DNA of 64,000 nucleotides from Muribaculaceae bacterium (GCA_017621225.1 JAGATN010000022.1:1-64000); one strand, 5' to 3'; positions 27,325 to 35,925 are shown, counted from the first letter of the stretch. The notes: generated by a model not told the origin, from the letters alone. Numbers and translations: made by a program.

Positions 27325-28592
27325 TAATCAGTCCATTGTGGATAAATCATTGTAGCACCCATAAGTCGGTCGTACCGGCCTCCGGGCTCCCTATAAAACA
27401 CTTTTACAAGATACTCATTCTGCGTGGGGTAAAAATTCCCCTCTACCACCGACGGCGATGCGCTTCCACTTCCGCGCCGCACAAGATACGCATAATTATA
27501 TGAGCCCTGCTTCAGCAGCAGCGACTTCTCGTATCGTCCGGTAGCGCCGTCGTAATGCATTTTGGACGTGTCGTCGAGTCGACGGCACGTCATATCGCCA
27601 TCGAGGTATATGTCAACGCCATATTGCCGAGGCATTTCGAGCGAAAAATGCGTCATGACATATTCAGCCTCAGTATCGTCGTTACGCAAATCGGCCCCAC
27701 GCACCACGTAGCGGCCTCGCTGCGTTTCGTCGTACCGGTATTCTTCGCGGGGATAATCTGTAGCAACCGTTGCATGGTATTGCGTATGGTCATGGTCGAT
27801 GTCGTCCAGCCCCATTCCAGGATAAGTAAGCGACACCGTCTCGAATCGCCTGTATTCGTTGCCGGCCTCGAATATGAGCCGTGGCAAGTGCTCGTAACGC
27901 AACACAGTGGCCGAGCGCGAAAGCGGCTTGGCGATCACCGTCTCATTGTCATATCGTCCGTTCTGCCCCACCACGAGCGTCACGCTCTCAAACCGATCGG
28001 CCATGTCGCGATTGCGCGTGTCCACCTCTATCGAAAGCTGCTGATGGGCATCCATATGGTCGATGTCGGTTTTGGGCGACACGCTCCCCTGCACCGCCAC
28101 GGCGGCCTCGCTGACCGAAAAGCGCACCTGAACCAACACGGAGTCTACGTCGGCTTCGTCATACACCCTCAGCAGATAGTTGCCCGAAGCCTTCAATCGA
28201 ATCTCGTCGTTGGGCAGCGTCAGTGAGTAATGCACGTAATGCGTCAACGTGGCCTTAGAATATTCATATTCCGTAATCGGCACCTCATTGAACCCGTCGA
28301 CAAACTCCGAGTCAAGCAATCCGTCGGCACGCCACATGGCATCGCAATGCACCAACGAATAGCGCAGATAGCGATGCTCATCGGCCAATTCGTCGAAACT
28401 CACATGCAGCTTGTCGTCGCCGTCGAGGGTTATGACGGCCGGCGACATCAGATTGTCGTCAACGCGCACCTGAAGCGTGTGAAATCCGGGTGCCGACACC
28501 CCATGCCGGGTATCGTCGGCTCCTCGCAGACAGGGAGCGCACAATGCGCCGCACACCCACACTGCCACCAATGCCTCGACAAAGCGATTCAA
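27324..28592 (-). CDS. DUF5103 domain-containing exported protein
   Basis: A 422-residue Bacteroidetes-specific protein with N-terminal signal peptide (about 1-24) and a DUF5103 beta-rich body; typical phrases are LRYSLVHCDAMW, EFVDGFNEVPITEYEYS and YNYAYLVR. Its biochemical role is unknown to me. Translation starts at a TTG (28592) that overlaps the stop of the upstream gene as TTGA; no ATG is available before residue 49, and the signal peptide needs the TTG. The arrangement suggests translational coupling. Confidence 0.85.
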   Translation of the reverse strand: MNRFVEALVAVWVCGALCAPCLRGADDTRHGVSAPGFHTLQVRVDDNLMSPAVITLDGDDKLHVSFDELADEHRYLRYSLVHCDAMWRADGLLDSEFVDGFNEVPITEYEYSKATLTHYVHYSLTLPNDEIRLKASGNYLLRVYDEADVDSVLVQVRFSVSEAAVAVQGSVSPKTDIDHMDAHQQLSIEVDTRNRDMADRFESVTLVVGQNGRYDNETVIAKPLSRSATVLRYEHLPRLIFEAGNEYRRFETVSLTYPGMGLDDIDHDHTQYHATVATDYPREEYRYDETQRGRYVVRGADLRNDDTEAEYVMTHFSLEMPRQYGVDIYLDGDMTCRRLDDTSKMHYDGATGRYEKSLLLKQGSYNYAYLVRRGSGSASPSVVEGNFYPTQNEYLVKVFYREPGGRYDRLMGATMIYPQWTD

Positions 28593-28999
28593 TTATCCAA
28601 CGATTTATGCAATATTCTTATGGCATCCTCTATCAGTTCCGGGCAAGGACGCTTTCGGGCCTTCAGCTCCCTGCACACCATTGAGCCGTTGCGACCTGTG
28701 AACTCGCCACACAGAGTGCGCACGCGCGAATAAGTGGCAGGCTTATCGGCCGGTGCGCCAAACGATTCATATCCGGCAAGCATCGACATCACTGATGCCG
28801 CGCCGCATATTTCGCCCTGACCGGCCACTCCACCACCGAGGGCTGCCGATATGCGCGCCGACATATCGGCCGAAAGGCCGTGCAGGTCATCAAACGCCAT
28901 CATCACACACTGTGCGCAGTTATAACCTTCCTTGCGCAACGCCAACGCCTTTTCCACGCGTTGGTCGGCCGTCAACGGGCCTTTATTATCGTTTACCAT
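28589..28999 (-). CDS. C_GCAxxG_C_C family protein
   Basis: A 136-residue redox-type protein named for its cysteine pattern. Visible are GYNCAQCVMMAF, GGGVAGQGEICGAASVMSM, TLCGEF and MVCREL. Such proteins are thought to be membrane-associated or electron-transfer partners, but the function is not settled. It overlaps ung by seven bases at its start and the DUF5103 gene by four bases at its end. Confidence 0.87.
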   Translation of the reverse strand: MVNDNKGPLTADQRVEKALALRKEGYNCAQCVMMAFDDLHGLSADMSARISAALGGGVAGQGEICGAASVMSMLAGYESFGAPADKPATYSRVRTLCGEFTGRNGSMVCRELKARKRPCPELIEDAIRILHKSLDN

Positions 29000-29655
29000 A
29001 TTATAGGTTCCTTTCCTTGCTGTTTTAAATAATCATTAGCCCGCGAAAAATGGTGATTACCAAAAAATCCGCGCGACGCACTCAGCGGCGACGGATGCGG
29101 CGACGTAAGCACCAAATGCTTCGAGCGGTCAATCACGGCACCCTTCTTGGCCGCATAGGCGCCCCAGAGTATGAACACCAGCCCTTGACGGTCGGCCGAC
29201 AGACGCGCTATCACCTCGTCGGTAAACTCCTCCCATCCACGGCCTTGGTGCGAACCGGCCTTGTGGGCTTCGACGGTAAGCGTGGCGTTGAGCAGCAACA
29301 CCCCCTGACGCGCCCAGCGGCTCAAATCGCCGTCGAACGGAATCGGAGCTCCCGTATCGTCATGTATTTCCTTGAATATGTTGACGAGCGATCGCGGAAC
29401 GGCAACGCCGGGGTTGACCGAAAAGCACAATCCGTTGGCCTGGCCGTAGTCATGGTACGGGTCTTGCCCGAGTATGACCACTTTAACCGCCTCGAACGGA
29501 CATGCATCGAAAGCGGCAAATATGCTCTTTGCCGGAGGAAATATCGTTTTAGTGCGATATTCGGCCCTTACGAAGTCAGTAAGCTTCACGAAATAATCCT
29601 TATTCCACTCGGCCGACAGTTGCGATTTCCAAGACGGCTCTATTTTTACATCCAT
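28993..29655 (-). CDS. ung: Uracil-DNA glycosylase
   Basis: Removes uracil from DNA to start base-excision repair. The family 1 motif GQDPYHDYGQANGL contains the catalytic Asp65; the second motif is HPSPLSASRGFFG near the C-terminus. The 220-residue protein starts at the ATG at 29655. A longer frame opens at 29682, but that lies inside the -7 promoter element and cannot be translated from this promoter. It is the first gene of the minus-strand cluster ung - C_GCAxxG_C_C - DUF5103 - DUF3109. Confidence 0.96.
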   Translation of the reverse strand: MDVKIEPSWKSQLSAEWNKDYFVKLTDFVRAEYRTKTIFPPAKSIFAAFDACPFEAVKVVILGQDPYHDYGQANGLCFSVNPGVAVPRSLVNIFKEIHDDTGAPIPFDGDLSRWARQGVLLLNATLTVEAHKAGSHQGRGWEEFTDEVIARLSADRQGLVFILWGAYAAKKGAVIDRSKHLVLTSPHPSPLSASRGFFGNHHFSRANDYLKQQGKEPIIW

Positions 29656-29679
29656 AAGCTTCCAATCAATTATATTATG

Positions 29680-29687
29680 CAAATTTA
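29680..29687 (-). promoter_or_regulatory. -7 element of ung
   Basis: TAAATTTG on the minus strand, 24 bases upstream of the ATG at 29655. Its position decides between the two possible starts of ung. Confidence 0.55.
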
Positions 29688-29817
29688 ATACAAAAAATGG
29701 GATACGGAAAAATGTGGCAGAAGTGTCTTAAGATTGAATCTGTAAAAATCGCCATTTCACAATACGTTTTTTACGTAAAATTCGCCAATTAAAAATACTC
29801 TCTTTTCGTAACTTCTC

Positions 29818-29849
29818 TTTGCAAAACTACAAAAACTTTACTACATTTG
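29818..29849 (+). promoter_or_regulatory. Promoter of tRNA-Arg
   Basis: A full Bacteroidetes consensus: TTTG (29818-29821), a 20-base spacer, TACATTTG (29842-29849), about 65 bases before the mature tRNA. Confidence 0.8.
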
Positions 29850-29914
29850 CACACGAATTGTGCCTGCATAAAGCCATAATATGACGTTGCAAGCATCAGT
29901 TCGCAACACAGCGA

Positions 29915-29986
29915 GTGCCCGTAGTTCAATGGATAGAATAGCGGATTCCGGTTCCGCCGATTAGGGTTCGACTCCCTACGGGCATA
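29915..29986 (+). tRNA. tRNA-Arg (anticodon CCG)
   Basis: Acceptor GTGCCCG pairs with CGGGCAT, the D-stem is GTTC/GAAT, the anticodon stem GCGGA/TCCGC holds the loop TTCCGGT, and the T-stem TAGGG/CCCTA holds TTCGACT. The discriminator is A and CCA is not encoded, unlike tRNA-Gly in this window. A terminator follows. Confidence 0.93.
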
Positions 29987-29999
29987 CAAAAATCAAAAG

Positions 30000-30036
30000 A
30001 TCACAGCCGCATTGACGCAAAACGGTTGTGATTTTT
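30000..30036 (+). terminator. Terminator of tRNA-Arg
   Basis: Ten-base stem with one G-U pair (30000-30009 with 30023-30032), followed by TTTT and C. Confidence 0.8.
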
Positions 30037-30109
30037 CATACGGCAACACCTTGAGTATCAGCGTCTATATCCGTTCTCGAAACGTACTTTTCAAAAATAA
30101 ATGCAGCAG

Positions 30110-30128
30110 TGTCCTAAAATTTAGGACA
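30110..30128. promoter_or_regulatory. Perfect 9-base palindrome, possible operator
   Basis: TGTCCTAAA-A-TTTAGGACA sits between the tRNA-Arg terminator and the promoter of the 145-residue secreted protein, about 70 bases upstream of that promoter. It could be a regulator-binding site or two abutted insertion-sequence ends. No transposase is nearby. Confidence 0.4.
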
Positions 30129-30195
30129 GCCCATAGATAATAGTCCAAATTGAAATGGCAATCACATTTCCAAAATGTTAAACCGCTGTTTTTTT

Positions 30196-30226
30196 TTTGT
30201 TTTTATAATATTTTTAGCTACATTTA
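30196..30226 (+). promoter_or_regulatory. Promoter of the small secreted protein and barrel gene
   Basis: TTTG (30196-30199), a 19-base spacer, and TACATTTA (30219-30226, one mismatch), 21 bases before the ATG at 30248. Confidence 0.6.
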
Positions 30227-30247
30227 CGGCAATTAAAATTTACCATT

Positions 30248-30685
30248 ATGAAAACTATAACTACTTACTTATTAATCACCATCGCTTTGTGCTGTTCTTT
30301 TAATGCAAATGCACAATTAATAATAAATCCGGTTTCACCGAATAACTCATACGTATATACCTATACAACTTGGGATATTAACAGCCATACTCTTAATATT
30401 GTAACATATTCTAAATACATCAAAATAACGATTAGAAACCTAACCCAATATCCTGAATCATCACCAGACAAGCCCGTATCAGAACAGACCGCAGATGGAA
30501 AGATTTTTGACTTAAATAATAGCAGCTCATTCAAGTTAAAAAAAGATGAAGTACGCGTATTAAATTTTTATACAAACGAGTCAACCCCTGCACCATATAC
30601 ATTTACAGTAACCACTGAGTTGAATACGCCGGGAAGTACAATAGGCGTAACATTTGAAGACCCAAATCCAACAGTCAATCCTTAA
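30248..30685 (+). CDS. Small secreted beta-rich protein, unknown function
   Basis: I do not recognise the family. The 145 residues start with a clean signal peptide (MKTITTYLLITIALCCSFNANA, cut before Gln). The mature part of about 123 residues is rich in Thr, Asn, Ser and alternating hydrophobic strands, compatible with a single Ig-like beta sandwich of the sort seen in small Bacteroidetes DUF3244-type proteins; that comparison is weak. Codon use is clearly more AT-rich than in the barrel gene that starts nine bases after its stop. They are probably cotranscribed, so this may be a periplasmic or surface partner of the barrel protein. Confidence 0.7.
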   Translation: MKTITTYLLITIALCCSFNANAQLIINPVSPNNSYVYTYTTWDINSHTLNIVTYSKYIKITIRNLTQYPESSPDKPVSEQTADGKIFDLNNSSSFKLKKDEVRVLNFYTNESTPAPYTFTVTTELNTPGSTIGVTFEDPNPTVNP

Positions 30686-30694
30686 AAAATAAGC

Positions 30695-33600
30695 ATGGCA
30701 ATATCTACCTTGAAAAACAAACCATCACGTATGGCGGCCTGCATATTGGCTGCCTTATGGAGCATTGTGGCTTCGGCCAATGCATATGCCCAACAGCCAC
30801 AACCCAAGACAGTGGAGGAAATGATGGCCATGTTCATTGGCCTAAGCGGCGAAGTGTACGATGCCGAAACGAACCAGCCCGCCACCGGTGCAACAGTGCT
30901 GCTGTGCGACTCGACAGGCACCGTGATATCGAAAGTCGTGGCAGGCCAAACGTCGATGGATATTGCAAAAATGAAAAAGAGAGCCGCCGCCGAAGGCCAA
31001 TCTGACGGACAAGGCAATTTAGTAAAATTAGATGGCGGCTATGGCTTCAACATACCCCGAAAAGAGGCCACCTACATAATAAAGGCCACCAAAGGCGAAA
31101 AATATGACACCGCATATGCATTGGTGTCGATAAAACATTTGGGCAAACGCGAACGAGGGCGCAAAGTGCCACGCATAAACATATACCGCAAAGCGCGTAA
31201 GCTCGATGAGGTTACGGTGACATCGAAAGTAAAGTTTTTTTATCGCGGCGACACATTGGTATATAACGCCGATGCATTCAACCTGCCCGACGGATCGATG
31301 CTCGAGGACCTCATAAAGGCTGTCGGAGCCGAAATAAACAGCAATGGAATAATAACCCACAACGGACGAGTGGTGGAAGAATTGCTGCTAAACGGAAAGC
31401 AATTTTTCAATCGCCACAAACAACTCGTGCTCGAATCGCTTGGCAGCTACACCGTCGATCAGTTGAAATTTTACGATAAGGCCGGCGAAGCAAGCCAACT
31501 GGCAGGCCGAAAAATATCGGGCGACACAAGATATGCCCTCGACGTGAAACTCAAAAAAGAATATTCGGTGGGAACCATATTCAACATCGAAGCAGGCATA
31601 GGATCTGACAAACGCTACATAGGGCGATTGTTTGCAATGACATTCACCGACCGCGCACGCTTTACACTGATAGGCAACTTAAACAATCTGAACAATTCGA
31701 GCCGTCCGGGCGAAAGCGACATATTCAACGCTCCATCGATAGGCAACGGCGTAAGGCACAACAAAATGGGAGGCTTTGATTACAGAATAGAGCAAACGGG
31801 CAAACCCTGGACGCTCGAAGGCGAAACCACATGCAGCCATTACGACTCCAACAATCGGTCTGAAACACGAGCCCTATCGTTCATGCCTCAAGGCAACACC
31901 TTCAGGCAGTCATATTCGTCGAGCGACTCGAAGCAACTCGACATCAGCTCGTCGCATACGCTAATGGTGCGCAATAACTCGACAACCACCAAAATATCGC
32001 CAAATTTCTCGTTTAAACGGTACAATTACCATGGAGCCACCGATGCCGCCACATTCGACAGAGAGTTGACCGACGGCGTAAGTCGCGACGACATACTCAA
32101 TCTGCTCGACGGCCGTCCGGGAAACCTGCGTGAAGCCCTGATAAACCGTGCGCTCACAAGATATTCGGGCAACAATAGAGAATCGACGTTGGGAGGCGAC
32201 GTGCAAGTGATGTTTAAAGTGCCTAAAACACCCGACATCATCACATTGACAACCGACATGACCTATCATAACATGTCGAGCGACGACTACGACGACTACA
32301 ACATAGCATATGGCGACAACCAACCCTCCACCCACCGCCTGCAACATAGCCGAACCAAGCCGAGCCACGACCTGAGATACAGCGCCCGGTTGCAATATTC
32401 GCCCTTCATATACAGAGGCAACGCACCGCTAAACCTCGTCATGTCATACACCTACCGCCACGAACAAAAGCACGAGGCCACCGAGCTGGCGCTGCTGCGC
32501 GAACGCTCCGAGCGCGAGATGATTTATGGAGCGATAGCTTACGGCGAACCCGAATATGACATATCGATAGACCCGGAAAACACCCATACCACCAAAACCC
32601 GTAATGACACTCATATGCTAAACGTGGCGTATACACACTCATTCGCGCCGGGAGCATCAATATCGAGCGGAGTGACGGTGGGCATAAACGACGAAAGCCT
32701 GCACTTTGCACGCGAGGCACTCGACACCACCGTAACACGAACCAATTTCATTTTCACCCCCAATGTCAGGGCATCGTATCGAAACACGGTTTTCACTTAC
32801 GAATACCGTAAGCAATTTGCGCCACTGATGTCGTATGTCGACACCCGAAACACCTCCGACCCCCTGAGCATAACCATATCGAACCCGCAACTACGCAATG
32901 CGTCGACACATTCGATGCGTTTGATGCTGCCTCCCATAAACATACGCAAGGGCAACACCGTAATGTTGCACCAATTTGCCATAACCTCCGACATACGACC
33001 CGATGCCATAGTAAACGGCTATTCGTTCGACCAATCGACCGGCATAAGGTATTACAAACGATTCAACGTCGACGGCACATGGAACCTCGGGCCTTCATAC
33101 GAAATGAAAATGCTATTTGGCCACACGCACCAATTCGAATTGAAAAACAGCACCAACTATACGTATGGGCACGACGTTGACATGGTGGGATTTGAAGGCG
33201 ATGCCATTCAAAAAAGCATAATCAACAATAACTACCTTCGCGAAAATCTGTCGCTCTCCATGTCGATGGGCCAACAAAGCATTACGGCAAAAGCAGCCGC
33301 CACCATGCGACACGCCTCAAGCCGCCGCGACAACTTCAAAAACCTGACTATGGCCGACGTCAACTACGGGCTTACCGGCTCGTTCAAACTGCCATTCGGA
33401 CTAAGCGCATCGACCGACATAACCCTCTATTCGCGCTATGGATACGGCAACAAGGAGCTCAACACCACCGACCTGGTATGGAACGCCCGCCTGAGCCGCA
33501 CATTCATCAAGGGCAAGCTGCTGGTAATGATCGACGGATTCGACATACTCCATCAACTCAGCAACGTGCATTGCAACATAAACGCCCAAGGACGATCGGA

Positions 33601-33697
33601 ATATTACACAAACGTGCTGCCAAGCTACGTGATGCTCCATGCACAGCTACGCCTGAATCATCAGCCGCGAAAGCTGAAGACCATCGCCAATCCGTAG
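30695..33697 (+). CDS. Outer-membrane beta-barrel protein with carboxypeptidase-like plug region
   Basis: A 1000-residue TonB-receptor-like protein. The signal peptide covers about residues 1-32. A carboxypeptidase regulatory-like domain follows (LSGEVYDAETNQPATGATVLL), then a plug-like segment (KLDEVTVTSKVKFFYRGDTLVYNADAF, then GRVVEELLLNGKQFF), and from about residue 280 an outer-membrane barrel of the OMP_b-brl_3 type. No TonB box is obvious and there is no SusD gene next to it, so it is not a standard SusC. It probably acts in export, adhesion or uptake of an unknown ligand. The small secreted protein immediately upstream is a candidate partner. Confidence 0.85.
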   Translation: MAISTLKNKPSRMAACILAALWSIVASANAYAQQPQPKTVEEMMAMFIGLSGEVYDAETNQPATGATVLLCDSTGTVISKVVAGQTSMDIAKMKKRAAAEGQSDGQGNLVKLDGGYGFNIPRKEATYIIKATKGEKYDTAYALVSIKHLGKRERGRKVPRINIYRKARKLDEVTVTSKVKFFYRGDTLVYNADAFNLPDGSMLEDLIKAVGAEINSNGIITHNGRVVEELLLNGKQFFNRHKQLVLESLGSYTVDQLKFYDKAGEASQLAGRKISGDTRYALDVKLKKEYSVGTIFNIEAGIGSDKRYIGRLFAMTFTDRARFTLIGNLNNLNNSSRPGESDIFNAPSIGNGVRHNKMGGFDYRIEQTGKPWTLEGETTCSHYDSNNRSETRALSFMPQGNTFRQSYSSSDSKQLDISSSHTLMVRNNSTTTKISPNFSFKRYNYHGATDAATFDRELTDGVSRDDILNLLDGRPGNLREALINRALTRYSGNNRESTLGGDVQVMFKVPKTPDIITLTTDMTYHNMSSDDYDDYNIAYGDNQPSTHRLQHSRTKPSHDLRYSARLQYSPFIYRGNAPLNLVMSYTYRHEQKHEATELALLRERSEREMIYGAIAYGEPEYDISIDPENTHTTKTRNDTHMLNVAYTHSFAPGASISSGVTVGINDESLHFAREALDTTVTRTNFIFTPNVRASYRNTVFTYEYRKQFAPLMSYVDTRNTSDPLSITISNPQLRNASTHSMRLMLPPINIRKGNTVMLHQFAITSDIRPDAIVNGYSFDQSTGIRYYKRFNVDGTWNLGPSYEMKMLFGHTHQFELKNSTNYTYGHDVDMVGFEGDAIQKSIINNNYLRENLSLSMSMGQQSITAKAAATMRHASSRRDNFKNLTMADVNYGLTGSFKLPFGLSASTDITLYSRYGYGNKELNTTDLVWNARLSRTFIKGKLLVMIDGFDILHQLSNVHCNINAQGRSEYYTNVLPSYVMLHAQLRLNHQPRKLKTIANP

Positions 33698-33774
33698 GCT
33701 CAAGCCGCCGACCAAACGCAACCCGCCTTCGAGACGTTCCTTTTTTCGCTATTACCCAATCCGACTGAAGTGAT

Positions 33775-33782
33775 TATCTTTG
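33775..33782 (+). promoter_or_regulatory. -7 element ahead of the leader RNA and Abi gene
   Basis: TATCTTTG is an exact TAnnTTTG match, 122 bases before the GTG start of the Abi gene. No clear -33 element. Transcription would start near 33789 and cover both hairpins. Confidence 0.45.
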
Positions 33783-33788
33783 TGTTTA

Positions 33789-33866
33789 TAAAAGACTAAA
33801 CCCGATAGCTTGACGAGTCAGGGGCTACCGGGAATCAACACTACAAAAATAGTGTTTCCTTTTGAT
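33789..33866 (+). ncRNA. Putative small structured RNA upstream of the Abi/HEPN gene
   Basis: About 75 bases with two hairpins. The first (33801-33832) pairs CCCGATAGC with GCTACCGGG with one mismatch, and is extended inside by TTGA/TCAG around CGAG. The second (33837-33856) is a perfect seven-base stem AACACTA/TAGTGTT with a CAAAAA loop, followed by TTCCTTTTG, a weak terminator-like tail. It ends about 40 bases before the Abi start. Structured RNAs beside AbiF/Abi_2 HEPN toxins have been reported to act as antitoxins; whether this one does is inference. Confidence 0.45.
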
Positions 33867-33903
33867 TAAAACAAATTCTGGCACATAAAAGATCATAAAG
33901 CAA

Positions 33904-34527
33904 GTGAAATTCGCCGATTTTCAGAACATATTATCCCCGGAAAGGCTTAACAGATACGTTACGACCTGTGGCAACGACACACGGAAAGCCATGTCACTTT
34001 ATCGTATGAACCTTAATCTATCGCAGGAAGTTTTTACTCTACTAAGTTGTTTCGAGGTGGCTTTGAGAAATGCGATAGATCGGGAACTGACGGCTCGCTT
34101 AGGGTCAGATTGGCTGCGTGATTCAGTATTTAGCGGCGGCATATTCGACATTCCGGGTTGTCGGGACAGCGCAAGAATCATTACAAAGTCATACAACAGA
34201 TTGCTACGAGACGGAAAATACACCCACCACAAACTCCTTGCTGAAATGGAGTTCGGAGTGTGGAAGTACATGTTTGCCAATCCACAATATAGTGCGACAG
34301 GTCAAATACTGCTAAAAATATTTCCGAACAAACCTCGTTCATCTGCAGCCATTCAATATAACAACACTTTTATGTTCAATGAGCTTGACGGAATCAACAT
34401 TCTGCGCAACCGCATAGCCCACCATGAGCCAATCTGTTTCGCCCGCCGTCAGCCACGCATCAGCACTATTTTTATATCCTCAATGCGTATCAAACACTTC
34501 ACAAGCTATTTATGTGGATGTGGATAG
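33904..34527 (+). CDS. Abi_2-family HEPN protein, C-terminus lost by frameshift
   Basis: Abortive-infection-like protein of the Abi_2 type, possibly an RNase. The start is a GTG (33904); the N-terminus LSPERLNRYVTTCGNDTRKA and LLSCFEVALRNAIDREL match the family. The HEPN signature RNRIAHHEP holds R168, N169, H173 and H174 (R-x4-H), the usual RNase site. The frame ends at 34527, but after a run of five T at 34469-34473 the -1 frame carries the conserved family C-terminus down to a stop at 34595. One extra T would restore a protein of 230 residues. So the gene is a recent frameshift, a programmed slip, or a sequencing error. It stands alone behind a structured leader. Confidence 0.8.
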   Translation: MKFADFQNILSPERLNRYVTTCGNDTRKAMSLYRMNLNLSQEVFTLLSCFEVALRNAIDRELTARLGSDWLRDSVFSGGIFDIPGCRDSARIITKSYNRLLRDGKYTHHKLLAEMEFGVWKYMFANPQYSATGQILLKIFPNKPRSSAAIQYNNTFMFNELDGINILRNRIAHHEPICFARRQPRISTIFISSMRIKHFTSYLCGCG

Positions 34528-34595
34528 ACAGCCATTCCTTACTATATGGTCTTGACCACGTGCAACAGGTATGTAATCGGATAAATGCGATGTAA
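34464..34595 (+). other. Out-of-frame C-terminal part of the Abi_2 gene
   Basis: Translation in the -1 frame gives HYFYILNAYQTLHKLFMW and then LLYGLDHVQQVCNRINAM before TAA. This is the normal ending of Abi_2 proteins, so it belongs to the gene upstream and not to a separate one. Confidence 0.75.
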
Positions 34596-34692
34596 CCGGC
34601 TGCATTTAAGCGAACATACGGGGCCATTTCACACATAAACGACTCCTCGACACCCAAAGTCGTGTCATTCTCAAACCGGAGCGCAAAAATGA

Positions 34693-34724
34693 TTTGCATA
34701 ATTCGAAAAAAAACAGTAACTTCG
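34693..34724 (+). promoter_or_regulatory. Promoter of the rpsF operon
   Basis: TTTG (34693-34696), a 20-base spacer, and TAACTTCG (34717-34724, one mismatch), 47 bases before the rpsF ATG. Confidence 0.65.
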
Positions 34725-34771
34725 CGGCGTTTTTCAACAAACATTACATTAATATAATCATTTACAAAAAC

Positions 34772-35161
34772 ATGAAGTACGAAACCGTTTTCATTTTAAC
34801 TCCCGTTTTGTCTGACGCCCAGATGAAGGAAGCGGTAGAAAAGTTCACTTCGATGCTCACCGAAAATGGTGCCACCATCGTGAACGAAGAAAATTGGGGC
34901 TTGCGCAAGCTTGCTTACCCGATCGAAAAGAAATCGACCGGATTCTACAACCTCATCGAATTCGAAGGCGCACCGACACTCGTAAAGAAGCTCGAAACCG
35001 CTTATCGCCGTGACGAACGCGTGATTCGCTTCCTTACATTCCGTCTCGACAAATATGCCGCAGAATACGCCGAAAAGCGTCGCAGCATCAAAAGCGGTAA
35101 GGCAGCTGCCGCTCCCAAAGAAGCTGAAGTAACTGAAACCGTAGAAGCAAAGGAGGACTAA
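34772..35161 (+). CDS. rpsF: 30S ribosomal protein S6
   Basis: Small-subunit protein that pairs with S18 on the 16S platform. The start [20 protein letters not shown] is typical, and 129 residues include a charged Ala/Glu/Lys-rich tail as in other Bacteroidetes. I chose the ATG at 34772 because the upstream in-frame start lies over the promoter. First gene of rpsF-rpsR-rplI. Confidence 0.98.
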   Translation: MKYETVFILTPVLSDAQMKEAVEKFTSMLTENGATIVNEENWGLRKLAYPIEKKSTGFYNLIEFEGAPTLVKKLETAYRRDERVIRFLTFRLDKYAAEYAEKRRSIKSGKAAAAPKEAEVTETVEAKED

Positions 35162-35164
35162 GCC

Positions 35165-35434
35165 ATGGCACAATCTCAATCAGAAATCCGTTACTTGACA
35201 CCCCTGTCGGTTGACGTGAAGAAGAAAAAATACTGCCGTTTCAAAAGAAGTGGCATCAAATACATCGACTACAAAGATCCCGAATTCCTCAAGAAGTTCC
35301 TCAACGAGCAAGGTAAGATTCTTCCTCGCCGCATCACCGGCACTTCGCTGAAATTCCAGCGTCGTGTGGCACAAGCAGTGAAACGTGCACGTCATCTCGC
35401 ACTTCTGCCCTACGTTACCGACTTGATGAAATAA
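35165..35434 (+). CDS. rpsR: 30S ribosomal protein S18
   Basis: Binds 16S RNA with S6. The 89-residue protein shows [19 protein letters not shown] and [19 protein letters not shown], the signature of S18. It starts three bases after the rpsF stop. Confidence 0.98.
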   Translation: MAQSQSEIRYLTPLSVDVKKKKYCRFKRSGIKYIDYKDPEFLKKFLNEQGKILPRRITGTSLKFQRRVAQAVKRARHLALLPYVTDLMK

Positions 35435-35456
35435 AACTCTTAAAAGCAAAGGAATT

Positions 35457-35900
35457 ATGAAGATAATATTGAAGGAAGACATTTCCAACCTCGGATATAA
35501 GGACGATGTGGTTGACGTAAAAGACGGCTATGGCCGCAACTACCTCATTCCCACCGGCAAGGCCGTAATCGCTTCACCTTCGGCTCTTAAGGTTCTCGCC
35601 GAAAACCAGCGTCAGCGCGCCCACAAGCTCGCCAAAATCAAAGCCGATGCCGAAGCTACCGCAGCTGCTTTGCAGGGCGTTACGCTCACCATTGGTGCCA
35701 AGACAAGCTCTACCGGCACTATATTCGGTTCGGTAAACAACATACAGATCGCCGAAGCGCTTGAGAAGCTCGGTCACAACATCGACCGCAAGACCATCAT
35801 CCTCAAGGACTCTGTAAAGGAAGTAGGCGACTACGTTGCCACCATAAAGCTACATAAGGAAGTCTCGGTTGAAATTCCTTTCACCGTAGTTTCTGAATAA
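35457..35900 (+). CDS. rplI: 50S ribosomal protein L9
   Basis: Large-subunit protein with two globular domains joined by a long helix. The N-terminal domain carries MKIILKEDISNLGYKDDVVDVKDGYGRNYLIP, the family signature, and the C-terminal domain follows a helical Ala/Lys/Glu stretch. 147 residues is normal. A strong terminator follows. Confidence 0.98.
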   Translation: MKIILKEDISNLGYKDDVVDVKDGYGRNYLIPTGKAVIASPSALKVLAENQRQRAHKLAKIKADAEATAAALQGVTLTIGAKTSSTGTIFGSVNNIQIAEALEKLGHNIDRKTIILKDSVKEVGDYVATIKLHKEVSVEIPFTVVSE

Positions 35901-35925
35901 GATCAACATCCGATCGACATAACGC

